Below are positions 8,725 through 16,682 of a stretch of 64,000 nt of DNA, one piece after another. Position 1 is the stretch's first letter; every line of letters starts with the position of its first letter. Source of the DNA: Streptomyces chattanoogensis (GTDB taxonomy: Bacteria > Actinomycetota > Actinomycetes > Streptomycetales > Streptomycetaceae). Under the pieces are notes generated by a model, which ran no database searches, had not been told where the DNA came from, and saw nothing but the letters and a program-made list of their open reading frames with translations. The position numbers were made by a program, and so were the translations under genes. The stretch is from positions 57,262 to 121,261 of the forward strand of contig NZ_LGKG01000113.1 in assembly GCF_001294335.1 (NCBI RefSeq), given 5' to 3'.

Positions 8725-8752
8725 GACAGGGAAACTTGCAAGTTTTCCTGTC
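8725..8752. promoter_or_regulatory. 28-bp MarR operator palindrome
   Basis: Fourteen-base arms (GACAGGGAAACTTG and CAAGTTTTCCTGTC) are complementary with one mismatch, centred at 8738/8739. It is AT-rich for this genome and lies between marR (start 8705) and the divergent gene at 8876. On the minus strand the central TTGCAA could serve as a -35, with TACGCT 18 bases later as the -10, so a bound MarR would block RNA polymerase. Confidence 0.75.
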
Positions 8753-8875
8753 TTCTTTTCGTTCCTGTGCGCGGTCTGTAACGCGTGCGTAGCGCGCCGT
8801 CGCCGCCGTCGAAACATTTGCGGTGTGCCATGCGGACGAGGGGGCAAGTCCGGCCGAGGGGGAGCTGCTCAGTCC

Positions 8876-10213
8876 ATGTCGGGAACTCAACTCCGGGATC
8901 CAGTCCAAGAGTTCGCGTACTTCCTGGTCTGCCTCACCCAGCGGCTCAATCCCTCCGCGGGGTGGTACGGCGTCTTCGCCCGGCGCGATCCCGAGGGGCT
9001 GCGGGCGTGCCTGGAGGGGCGGGACGTACCGCCCTGGGACGTGGTGGAGTCCCTGCTGTACGACCTCTCTGAGCTGCCCGGCGAGCATGCGGTGACCACC
9101 GCGAGCGCACGGGCCCGCCAGCTGCACGCGCAGGCGGTGGCCGTCCACGACGCGCGGCCGGGCGGCCGCCCCGCGCTCCAGGAGCGGCTGCAGGTGATGC
9201 TGCGCGAGGAGCGGCGCACCGCATTCCGTGTCCGTGAGCTGGAGGCGGCCCTGGCCGTGGCGGGCCCCCGGGAGGCGGACCGGCAGGCCGAGGACCTGGC
9301 CTGGGCGCGCGACGACCATCTGCGCGCGGGCGCCCGGGTCGGCGAGCTCCGCGCCCGGCTGGAGGCGCTGGGGCGGAACGAGGGCAGGCGCCAGGGGAAG
9401 ATGCGCTCCAGGCGTCGGGCCAAGCCCCCTGCCCGCCCGCGCGGCGCCCGCTTCGCCGGGCTGGAAGTGCCGGAGGAAGTGCCGGAGGAAGAGACGGAGG
9501 AAGAGACGGAGGGTGATACGGAAGCGGAGTGGCAGGTCGAGCCGGCGGCCGAGGAGTACGAGAGCGCCCCGGCTCCCGCACCCGCCGCCCCGCGCGGCGC
9601 CCGCTTCGCCGGAGCGTACGGCCAGGACCCGATGGGCGACGTCGAGCCGGCGGACGGCCGCGCCCACCCCGCGCCGGCCCCGGCCGTCGCCGAGGCCCGC
9701 CGCGCCGCCGCCACCGCCGTCGCCCGTCTGGCCCACCTCCGCGCCACCACCGACGGCGGCCTCGTGTACGCCGAACTCTGCGCCGCCGCCAGCCGTCCCG
9801 CACAGGAACTCCCCTTCCTCATCGAGGAGTTGGAGCGCGCCGGACTCGCCTCCGACGTCCCCACCCTGCTCTGGGAAGCGGCCTGCCTGCCGCCCGCGGG
9901 GCTCGCCGCGGCGGCCGATGCGCTGGCCGCCGCGGGCCGTACGGAGGACGGCATCCAGCTGCTGCGGCAGTGCGTGTCCCGCCCCGTCGGCGAGGTGGCG
10001 CAGGCCGCGCTGGCGCTGCTCGAGCGGGACCGCACCGCGCAGGCGCTGGAGCTGCTGGCCGCGCTCGTGCGGTCCCGTACGCCGGACGAGGCCGCCGCGG
10101 CGGAGGCCGTGGCGCCGGACACCCTCGGCCCACTGCTGCTGGCGGCCGCCGAACGCGTCTCCCCGCACCGGCACAGCGATATCGCCCATGCCCTCCGCGT
10201 CGCCCACCGCTGA
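8876..10213 (+). CDS. Unknown protein with acidic linker and helical repeat C-terminus
   Basis: The 445-residue protein has no domain I can name. Residues 1-90 are compact (VQEFAYFLVCLTQRLNP, WYGVFARRDPEGL, PWDVVESLLYDLSEL). Residues 90-180 are rich in Arg/Glu/Leu heptad-like sequence suggesting a coiled coil. A linker carries tandem VPEE/ETEE repeats and is flanked by two copies of RGARFAG. The C-terminal 160 residues are Ala/Leu helices in pairs (IEELERAG, ALEEWEAACLPP-like), resembling helical repeats. The ATG at 8876 follows GAGGGGGAG. It is divergent from marR across the palindrome at 8725. It is probably cytoplasmic, since no signal or membrane helix is seen. Confidence 0.72.
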   Translation: MSGTQLRDPVQEFAYFLVCLTQRLNPSAGWYGVFARRDPEGLRACLEGRDVPPWDVVESLLYDLSELPGEHAVTTASARARQLHAQAVAVHDARPGGRPALQERLQVMLREERRTAFRVRELEAALAVAGPREADRQAEDLAWARDDHLRAGARVGELRARLEALGRNEGRRQGKMRSRRRAKPPARPRGARFAGLEVPEEVPEEETEEETEGDTEAEWQVEPAAEEYESAPAPAPAAPRGARFAGAYGQDPMGDVEPADGRAHPAPAPAVAEARRAAATAVARLAHLRATTDGGLVYAELCAAASRPAQELPFLIEELERAGLASDVPTLLWEAACLPPAGLAAAADALAAAGRTEDGIQLLRQCVSRPVGEVAQAALALLERDRTAQALELLAALVRSRTPDEAAAAEAVAPDTLGPLLLAAAERVSPHRHSDIAHALRVAHR

Positions 10214-10350
10214 GCGCTCCGTGGACGCGCCGCGCTGAGAGATGGTCTTGCCACCGTGCGTGACGGGGCTTACGGTCACCTCCACACGCGTAGATCGCGG
10301 CGCAGATCCCGCGTGGGCTGCAGGCTGACGCATCGACAAAGGAGCAGCTC

Positions 10351-11193
10351 ATGGCCGATGTTGTGCGTGCCGCACTGGTCCAGGCGACCTGGACCGGCGA
10401 CACCGAATCGATGATCGCGAAGCATGAGGAGCACGCCAGAGCGGCGGCCGCCCAGGGCGCGAAGATCATCGGCTTCCAAGAGGTCTTCAACGCCCCGTAC
10501 TTCTGCCAGGTCCAGGAGCCGGAGCACTACCGCTGGGCCGAGTCCGCGCCCGACGGCCCGACCGTACGCCGGATGCAGGCGCTCGCCCGCGAGACCGGCA
10601 TGGTCATCGTCGTCCCGATCTTCGAGATCGAGCAGTCCGGCTTCTACTACAACACCGCGGTCGTCATCGACGCCGACGGCTCCCTCCTGGGCATCTACCG
10701 CAAGCACCACATCCCGCAGGTCAAGGGCTTCTGGGAGAAGTACTACTTCAAGCCGGGGAACATGGGCTGGCCGGTCTTCGACACGGCCGTCGGGAAGGTC
10801 GGCGTCTACATCTGCTACGACCGCCACTTCCCCGAAGGCTGGCGGCAGCTCGGTCTCAACGGCGCCCAGCTGGTCTACAACCCCTCCGCCACCTCCCGCG
10901 GCCTGTCCGGCTACCTCTGGCAGCTGGAGCAGCCCGCGGCCGCCGTCGCCAACGAGTACTTCATCGCGGCGATCAACCGCGTCGGGGTGGAGGAGTACGG
11001 CGACAACGACTTCTACGGGACCAGCTACTTCGTCGACCCGCGCGGTCAGTTCGTCGGCGAGGTCGCCAGCGACAAGGAGGAGGAACTCGTCGTCCGCGAC
11101 CTCGACTTCGGGCTGATCGACGAGGTCCGGCAGCAGTGGGCGTTCTACCGGGACCGCCGCCCCGACGCGTACGGGGGGCTGGTGCAGCCGTGA
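10351..11193 (+). CDS. pydC: Beta-ureidopropionase-like carbon-nitrogen hydrolase (nitrilase superfamily)
   Basis: The 280-residue enzyme is predicted to hydrolyse N-carbamoyl-beta-alanine (or N-carbamoyl-beta-aminoisobutyrate) to the beta-amino acid, CO2 and NH3, the last ring-derived step of reductive pyrimidine breakdown. The nitrilase Glu-Lys-Cys triad is present: Glu44 (FQEVFNAPYF), Lys118 (YRKHHIP) and Cys155 (YICYDRHFPE). FNAPYF and KHHIP are characteristic of carbamoylases rather than true nitrilases. The ATG at 10351 follows AAGGAG. It overlaps the aminotransferase gene by four bases and sits upstream of dihydropyrimidinase and an NCS1 permease, which fixes the pathway. An N-carbamoylputrescine amidase is the main alternative. 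Confidence 0.85.
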   Translation: MADVVRAALVQATWTGDTESMIAKHEEHARAAAAQGAKIIGFQEVFNAPYFCQVQEPEHYRWAESAPDGPTVRRMQALARETGMVIVVPIFEIEQSGFYYNTAVVIDADGSLLGIYRKHHIPQVKGFWEKYYFKPGNMGWPVFDTAVGKVGVYICYDRHFPEGWRQLGLNGAQLVYNPSATSRGLSGYLWQLEQPAAAVANEYFIAAINRVGVEEYGDNDFYGTSYFVDPRGQFVGEVASDKEEELVVRDLDFGLIDEVRQQWAFYRDRRPDAYGGLVQP

Positions 11194-12503
11194 CTCACGA
11201 CTCCGCGGGCCTGTACGCCCGCCACCGCGCCGTCCTGCCGTCCTGGCTGAGCCTCTACTACGACCGGCCGCTCGAACTCACCCACGGCGAGGGCCGCTAC
11301 GTCTGGGACGCCGAGGGCAACCGCTACCTCGACTTCTTCGGCGGCATCCTCACCACCATGACCGCCCACGCACTGCCCGAGGTGACCAAGGCGGTCGGCG
11401 AACAGGCCGGCCGCATCATCCACACCTCCACGCTCTACCTCTCCCGCCCCATGGTGGAACTGGCCGAGCGGATCGCGGCACTCTCCGGAATCCCCGACGC
11501 CCGGGTCTTCTTCACCACCTCCGGTACCGAAGCCACCGACACGGCCCTGCTGCTGGCCACGTCCTACCGCCGCTCCAACCAGGTCCTGGCGATGCGCAAC
11601 AGCTACCACGGCCGGTCCTTCTCCGCCGTCGGCATCACCGGCAACCAGAGCTGGTCGCCCACCAGCCTCTCGCCCCTCCAGACGCTGTACGTACACGGCG
11701 GGGTGCGCAGCCGCGGCCCGTACGCCCGTCTCTCCGACGCCGACTACATCAAGGCCTGCGTCGCCGACCTCGAGGACGTGCTCCAGCAGACCGCGGGCGG
11801 CGTCGCGGCGCTGATCGCCGAACCGGTCCAGGGGGTCGGCGGCTTCACCGCGCCCCCGGACGGCCTCTACGCCGCCTTCCGTGAGGTTCTCGCCCGCGAG
11901 GGCATCCTCTGGATCAGCGACGAGGTGCAGACCGGCTGGGGCCGCACGGGAGACCACTTCTGGGGCTGGCAGGCGCACGCCGACAACGGCCCGCCGGACC
12001 TGCTCACCTTCGCCAAGGGCATCGGCAACGGCATGTCCGTCGGCGGCGTCGTCGCCCGCGCGGACGTGATGAACTCCCTGTCCGCGAACTCCATTTCCAC
12101 CTTCGGCGGCAGCCCCGTCACCATGGCCGCCGGCCTCGCCAATCTCACCTACCTCCTCGAACACGACCTCCAGGGCAACGCCCGGCGCGTCGGCGGCCTG
12201 CTCATCGAGCGGCTGCGGGCGATCTCGGCCGGACTCGAGGTGGTACGCGAGGTGCGCGGCCGCGGCCTGATGATCGGCGTCGAGCTGGTGCGCCCCGGTA
12301 CGGACGAGCCCTCCGCCGAGGCCGCGTCCCTGGCCATCGAGGCCGCCCGGGAACGGGGTCTGCTGGTGGGCAAGGGCGGTCACGGCGGCGCCACGCTGCG
12401 GATCGCACCCCCGATGACGCTCACCGTCGCGGAGGCGGAGGAGGGGGCGGAGCTGCTCGCCGAGGCGCTGCGGGCGGCGCAGGGGAGGCTGGTGGGTTCG
12501 TAG
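11190..12503 (+). CDS. Class-III aminotransferase, probable beta-alanine (AGXT2-like) transaminase
   Basis: The 437-residue PLP enzyme (fold type I, class III) has a PLP Schiff-base lysine at Lys276 (LLTFAKGIGNG), the cofactor Asp244 in DEVQTGWGRTG, and phosphate-binding SGTEATDTAL at 111-120. Its closest look is to alanine-glyoxylate aminotransferase 2, which also uses beta-alanine and beta-aminoisobutyrate. With the upstream carbamoylase it would turn beta-alanine into malonate semialdehyde, using pyruvate or glyoxylate as acceptor. The GTG at 11190 overlaps the previous stop (GTGA), so translation is coupled. No malonate-semialdehyde dehydrogenase lies in the window. Confidence 0.85.
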   Translation: MTHDSAGLYARHRAVLPSWLSLYYDRPLELTHGEGRYVWDAEGNRYLDFFGGILTTMTAHALPEVTKAVGEQAGRIIHTSTLYLSRPMVELAERIAALSGIPDARVFFTTSGTEATDTALLLATSYRRSNQVLAMRNSYHGRSFSAVGITGNQSWSPTSLSPLQTLYVHGGVRSRGPYARLSDADYIKACVADLEDVLQQTAGGVAALIAEPVQGVGGFTAPPDGLYAAFREVLAREGILWISDEVQTGWGRTGDHFWGWQAHADNGPPDLLTFAKGIGNGMSVGGVVARADVMNSLSANSISTFGGSPVTMAAGLANLTYLLEHDLQGNARRVGGLLIERLRAISAGLEVVREVRGRGLMIGVELVRPGTDEPSAEAASLAIEAARERGLLVGKGGHGGATLRIAPPMTLTVAEAEEGAELLAEALRAAQGRLVGS

Positions 12504-12562
12504 CGGGACCGTGTGGAGGGGTGGGCGACTGCGGTGGCCTGCCCCTTTGTCCCAGCAGATCA

Positions 12563-12614
12563 ACTCCCGCTCGTCCACGGCAGATTGAGGCCGTCCGTGG
12601 TGGGCTCCGGGAGT
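12563..12614. terminator. Compound stem-loop between convergent genes
   Basis: Outer arms ACTCCCG/CGGGAGT (12563-12569 and 12608-12614) enclose an inner CCACGG/CCGTGG stem. It lies between the aminotransferase stop (12503) and the stop of the convergent gene (12653). Plausible shared terminator; no strong T-tract. Confidence 0.45.
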
Positions 12615-12652
12615 GGGGGGTTCCGGTTCCCGGGGCCCGCAGGTGCGGTGCG

Positions 12653-13537
12653 CTAACGTCCCGTCACCACCTCCCGTACGGCGTCCGCCACCAGCGTGAA
12701 GAAGCGGGTGTGCGCGCGGCGGCTGCACGGGGCCTCAGGGTTCCACGGCAGCAGCCGCGCCACGGCCTCCAGGGCGCGCCAGTGCTCGTCGGCCCGCAGC
12801 TGCGCGGGCCGGGCGGCGTTGGCCCGTTCGTCCGACAGCACGATGTCCGGGCGCATGCCGGCGGCCTCCGCCCAGCCCACCGTGGACCAGTTGGCGCCCG
12901 ATCCGGCGGCCGGCTCCAGCAGGTCGACGCCGTGCTCGGACAGCGCCCGCAGATCCGGCCAGGCATTGGGCCGGGCCAGATGGACCCGCTCACGGCCACC
13001 GGGCGACAGCGCCAGCACCCGGGGCCGCACCGGCCCCCCGGTCACCTGCCGCAGTACGTCCTCCGCGGCGTCCAACTCCCGTGCCGCGCCCAGCGGTTCA
13101 CCCTTCCCCAGCGAACCGGCGAGCGCCGCGAACCGTTCCCGTACCTCGGCGAGCCCGCGCCCGGGACCCACCGCGATGGCCGCCACCGGGACATGCGCCT
13201 CCAGTTCCAGCGCGGTCTTCGGCTCGAGCCCGTAAATCTGCTCGCCGTCGTACGTGACGGCGACCACGAGGTCCGGCCCGGCCTCCAGCAGCGCGTCCGG
13301 GTGCAGCGTGCCGCCCGACCCCAGAAACGGGATCTCCGCCAGCGGCAGCTCACCGGCCTTGGACGGGTCGGGCGCGGGGCCGTCGTGCTGGGACCCGAAG
13401 AGCCCCACGGGGCGGATGCCGTGGTCCCACAGCGTGGCGCCCGCCTGTATGTAGGTGACGATCTTCAATGGTCGGTTCCCGGCCACCGCCAGGCGCCCGC
13501 GGTCGTCGGAGAACTCCCACGGCGTGCTCTGCTCCAT
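12653..13537 (-). CDS. Helical-backbone metal-receptor-like protein without signal peptide
   Basis: The 294 residues resemble the TroA/BtuF-type periplasmic binding fold used by iron-siderophore and cobalamin ABC importers: LKIVTYIQAGATLWDHGIRP near the N-terminus, LLEAGPDLVVAV, the linking helix VRERFAALAGSLGK, and MRPDIVLSDER. Unlike true substrate-binding proteins it has neither a lipobox nor any hydrophobic leader. It starts MEQSTPWEFSDDRGR, so it should be cytoplasmic. No ABC permease or ATPase lies nearby. It is reverse-oriented inside the pyrimidine catabolic locus. An enzyme or intracellular metal/cofactor sensor built on this fold is possible. Its long leader carries the repeat at 13555-13665. 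Confidence 0.75.
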   Translation of the reverse strand: MEQSTPWEFSDDRGRLAVAGNRPLKIVTYIQAGATLWDHGIRPVGLFGSQHDGPAPDPSKAGELPLAEIPFLGSGGTLHPDALLEAGPDLVVAVTYDGEQIYGLEPKTALELEAHVPVAAIAVGPGRGLAEVRERFAALAGSLGKGEPLGAARELDAAEDVLRQVTGGPVRPRVLALSPGGRERVHLARPNAWPDLRALSEHGVDLLEPAAGSGANWSTVGWAEAAGMRPDIVLSDERANAARPAQLRADEHWRALEAVARLLPWNPEAPCSRRAHTRFFTLVADAVREVVTGR

Positions 13538-13554
13538 GACGTGTCGCCTTTCTG

Positions 13555-13665
13555 ATGTCCTGTTTCGTGTCCTGGTCCGTGTCGTATTCCGCGTCCTGAT
13601 CCGTGTCCTGTTGTGGTGTCCGGTGCCCGTGTCCCGTTCCGGTGTCCGGGTTTCGGTGTCCTGCG
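13555..13665 (-). repeat. 12-13-nt tandem GTGTCC-type repeat upstream of the receptor-like gene
   Basis: The pentamer GTGTC (or ATGTC/GCGTC) recurs at 13555, 13567, 13579, 13591, 13603, 13616, 13629, 13642 and 13656. The period is exactly 12 for four steps, then 13, 13, 13 and 14. On the minus strand the unit reads about GGACACGGAACA and begins about 18 bp upstream of the ATG at 13537. It may be an expanded microsatellite-like tract or a multi-site regulatory leader. The remaining 13666-14014 has no gene I can support. Confidence 0.7.
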
Positions 13666-13966
13666 TGAGGTCGGCTGCCTGTGGGCGTGTGTCGCCCTAG
13701 GTCCGTCGTCCCGGCCGCCCCCCTTCCTGACGGGTCGTGCGCCCCGCCGCCCGCGTCCCGTTCCGGCGTCCTCGTTCTGCCCGCCGCGGCGCCCCCGCAT
13801 CCCTCCCGGGCCGGTCCCCCACAAGCGGTGTGCCGCGCTCCGATCGCGCCCGGCGTTCAACCGTCCAGCTGATCGTCGGCGCAACACGGCCGTCGCCCAT
13901 GATCAACGGTCACGGTATTGCCACGGTGGGTGACATGCTTCTACGGTGTCTCCTTCTCGACCGGTA

Positions 13967-13980
13967 TCTACGGGTGTAGA
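13967..13980 (+). promoter_or_regulatory. Small inverted repeat upstream of dihydropyrimidinase
   Basis: TCTAC-GGGT-GTAGA is a perfect five-base inverted repeat 35 bp before the hydantoinase start. A related half site, CTACGGTGT, occurs at 13941. It could be an operator of the locus, but the regulator is unknown. Confidence 0.3.
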
Positions 13981-14014
13981 CCAGCTATGACGTGGCGTCA
14001 GGTAGGGAGCAGCG

Positions 14015-15424
14015 ATGGTGAGCCGTACGGTCATCCGAGGCGGACTGGTGATCACCGCCGCCGACGAGATGCACACCGATGTCCTGGTGGAGGAAGGACG
14101 GATCGCGGCCCTCGCCGCACACGGGAGCCCCCATGCGGAGAGCTGGAGCCGGTCGGCCGACCGCACCATCGACGCCACCGGCAAATACGTCATCCCGGGC
14201 GGGGTCGATGCGCACACGCACATGGAGTTGCCGTTCGGTGGCACCTTCGCCTCGGACACCTTCGAGACCGGCACCCGCGCCGCCGCCTGGGGCGGCACCA
14301 CCACCATCATCGACTTCGCCGTCCAGACCCGCGGCCATTCGCTGCGCCAGGGCCTGGATGCCTGGTACGCCAAGTCCGACGCCCAGTGCGCCATCGACTA
14401 CGCGTTCCACATGATCGTGTCTGACGTCAACGATGCGACGCTCAAGGAAATGGACGGCCTTGTCGCCGAAGGCGTGAGCTCGTTCAAACTGTTCATGGCA
14501 TATCCGGGGGTCTTCTACTCCGACGACGGCCAGATCCTGCGTGCCATGCAGCGAGCCGGCGAGAACGGCGGCCTGATCATGATGCACGCCGAGAACGGCA
14601 TCGCGATCGATGTGCTGGTGAAGCAGGCGCTGGAGCGAGGCGAGACCGACCCGCGGTATCACGGCGAGGTCAGGAAGGCGCTCCTGGAGGCGGAGGCGAC
14701 GCATCGCGCGATCAAGCTGGCCCAGGTCGCCGGGGCGCCGCTGTACGTCGTGCACGTGTCGGCACAGGAAGCCGTCGCCGAGCTGGCGCGCGCCCGCCAC
14801 GAGGGTCTGCCGGTCTTCGGCGAGACGTGCCCGCAGTACCTGTTCCTGTCGGCGGACAACCTCGCCGAGCCCGACTTCGAGGGCGCAAAGTACGTCTGCA
14901 GTACGCCACTTCGCCCGAAGGAGCACCAGGCCGCGCTCTGGCGCGGCCTGCGCACCAACGAGCTCCAGGTGGTGTCGACGGACCACTGCCCGTTCTGCTT
15001 CTCGGGGCAGAAGGAGCTGGGCCGCGGCGACTTCTCCAAGATCCCGAACGGGCTGCCCGGCGTCGAGAACCGCATGGACCTGCTCCACCAGGCCGTCGTC
15101 GACGGACAGATCTCGCGCCGCCGCTGGATCGAGATCGCCTGCGCGACACCGGCCCGGATGTTCGGCCTGTATCCGAAGAAGGGCACGATCGCGCCGGGCG
15201 CCGACGCCGACATCGTGATCTACGACCCGCACGCCGAACAGACCCTTTCGGCGGCCACCCACCACATGAACGTCGACTACTCGGCCTACGAGGGCAAGCG
15301 CCTGACCGGACGGGTGGAGACGGTCCTGTCGCGCGGCGAATTCGTCCTCACCGACCGGGAGTTCACGGGCCGGGCCGGGCACGGCGCGTACATCCCGCGC
15401 GGCACCTGTCAGTACCTGCACTAG
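14015..15424 (+). CDS. hydA: Dihydropyrimidinase / D-hydantoinase
   Basis: The 469-residue cytoplasmic amidohydrolase opens the ring of 5,6-dihydrouracil or dihydrothymine (and hydantoins) to the N-carbamoyl-beta-amino acid. All binuclear-metal ligands are visible: His67 and His69 (DAHTHME), carboxylated Lys158 (SSFKLFMAYPG), His191 (MMHAENG), His247 (YVVHVSA) and Asp323 (STDHCPF). The family C-terminus GRVETVLSRGEFVLTDREFT is intact. A degraded copy of that end survives at 31425-31530. The ATG at 14015 follows GGGAGC. It supplies the substrate for the carbamoylase at 10351 and is followed by the LLM oxidoreductase and permease genes on the same strand. Confidence 0.92.
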   Translation: MVSRTVIRGGLVITAADEMHTDVLVEEGRIAALAAHGSPHAESWSRSADRTIDATGKYVIPGGVDAHTHMELPFGGTFASDTFETGTRAAAWGGTTTIIDFAVQTRGHSLRQGLDAWYAKSDAQCAIDYAFHMIVSDVNDATLKEMDGLVAEGVSSFKLFMAYPGVFYSDDGQILRAMQRAGENGGLIMMHAENGIAIDVLVKQALERGETDPRYHGEVRKALLEAEATHRAIKLAQVAGAPLYVVHVSAQEAVAELARARHEGLPVFGETCPQYLFLSADNLAEPDFEGAKYVCSTPLRPKEHQAALWRGLRTNELQVVSTDHCPFCFSGQKELGRGDFSKIPNGLPGVENRMDLLHQAVVDGQISRRRWIEIACATPARMFGLYPKKGTIAPGADADIVIYDPHAEQTLSAATHHMNVDYSAYEGKRLTGRVETVLSRGEFVLTDREFTGRAGHGAYIPRGTCQYLH

Positions 15425-15514
15425 CCGGATCAGTACCTGCACCAGCCGGACCTGCACGTCGCGTGCTGCGGACGCGCCGATTCGTACTCGATCAGTAAGG
15501 GGCGTACACCAACC

Positions 15515-16534
15515 ATGGACTTCGGACTCGTCCTGCAGACCGACCCGCCCGCCTCCGCGGTCGTGGAGTTGATGAAGCGTGCGGAGGATGCCGGCTTCAC
15601 GCACGGGTGGACGTTCGACTCGTGCGTGCTGTGGCAGGAGCCGTTCGTCATCTACAGCCGCATCCTCGCGGAGACGGACCGCCTGACCGTCGGCCCGATA
15701 GTGACCAACCCGGGCACACGGACGTGGGAGGTCACGGCCTCCACCTTCGCCACGCTGAACGACATGTACGGCAACCGGACCGTGTGCGGCATCGGCCGCG
15801 GGGACTCCGCGATGCGTGTGGCGGGCCGTAAGCCGAACACGCTCGCGCGGATCAGCGGGGCGATCAAGGTGATCCGGGCGCTCGGCCGCGGCGACGAGGC
15901 GGATCTCGGCGGCACGGTGGTCAGGTTCCCGTGGGTACGGGAGGGGGCCGAGCTTCCGGTATGGATGGCGGCGTACGGCCCCAAGGCGCTGAAGATGGCC
16001 GGTGAGGAGGCCGACGGCTTCATCCTCCAGCTCGCGGACCCGTTCCTGACGGAGTGGATGGTGAAGGCGGTACGGGACGCGGCGGTGGCCGCCGGACGCT
16101 CGGTGGACGACGTCAAGATCTGTGTCGCCGCGCCCGCGTACGTCACGCAGGACGACTCCCCCGAGGCCCTCGCCCACGCGCGTGAGCAGTGCCGGTGGTT
16201 CGGCGGGATGGTCGGCAACCACGTGGCCGACCTGGTGGAGAAGTACGGCGCCGACTCCGGCGTGGTGCCGCAGCAGCTGACGGATTACATCAAGGCGCGT
16301 GAGGGGTACGACTATGCGCACCACGGCCGCTCCGGGAACCCGGACACGAAGTTCGTACCGGACGGGATCGTGGACCGGTTCTGTCTGATCGGCCCGGTGT
16401 CGGCGCATGTCGAAAGGCTGCGTGCGCTGCGGGCGCTGGGTGTCGACCAGTTCGCGGTGTATGCGATGCACGACGCGAAGGAGAAGGTCATCGACGAGTA
16501 CGGCCGGCACGTCATCCCCGCACTGACCTCATGA
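15515..16534 (+). CDS. LLM-class F420-dependent oxidoreductase (CPS_4043-like family)
   Basis: The 339-residue luciferase-like TIM-barrel protein is of the group close to methylene-tetrahydromethanopterin reductase, members of which are usually flagged F420-dependent. Recognisable features are MDFGLVLQTDPP at the start, TVGPIVTNPGTR, the CGIGRGDSAM strand-turn, PVWMAAYGPKALKMAGEEADG, and DRFCLIGPVSAHVERLRAL near the C-terminus. It lies 90 bp behind dihydropyrimidinase and before the NCS1 permease. That position suggests a redox step in pyrimidine or hydantoin metabolism: reduction of the pyrimidine ring, or an oxygenase step as in RutA. The function of this family is not established; the pathway link is inference. 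Confidence 0.8.
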   Translation: MDFGLVLQTDPPASAVVELMKRAEDAGFTHGWTFDSCVLWQEPFVIYSRILAETDRLTVGPIVTNPGTRTWEVTASTFATLNDMYGNRTVCGIGRGDSAMRVAGRKPNTLARISGAIKVIRALGRGDEADLGGTVVRFPWVREGAELPVWMAAYGPKALKMAGEEADGFILQLADPFLTEWMVKAVRDAAVAAGRSVDDVKICVAAPAYVTQDDSPEALAHAREQCRWFGGMVGNHVADLVEKYGADSGVVPQQLTDYIKAREGYDYAHHGRSGNPDTKFVPDGIVDRFCLIGPVSAHVERLRALRALGVDQFAVYAMHDAKEKVIDEYGRHVIPALTS

Positions 16535-16682
16535 CCGGCGCGTTACCGGCCCCCTCGGCACCACCCTCTTCAACCAGCCTCTCCCGCACGGCAGTTCACG
16601 GCACCCGCACGGCCAAGCTCCCGCGTCCCCCGTAGGGCCTGCGCACCGGCCCTTCACCGGTCCCTCATCGAACGGACTGCCC

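Noticed and set aside
10214..10350. Search for an operator of the pyrimidine locus matching the TCTAC-GGGT-GTAGA repeat at 13967.
   Set aside because: Only a partial CGTAGAT match is present upstream of the carbamoylase gene, too weak to call a shared site.
13455..13700. Plus-strand frame with an RVLVRVVFRVLIRVL hydrophobic repeat.
   Set aside because: It is a by-product of the 12-13-nt DNA repeat, overlaps the start of the real minus-strand gene and lacks a ribosome site.
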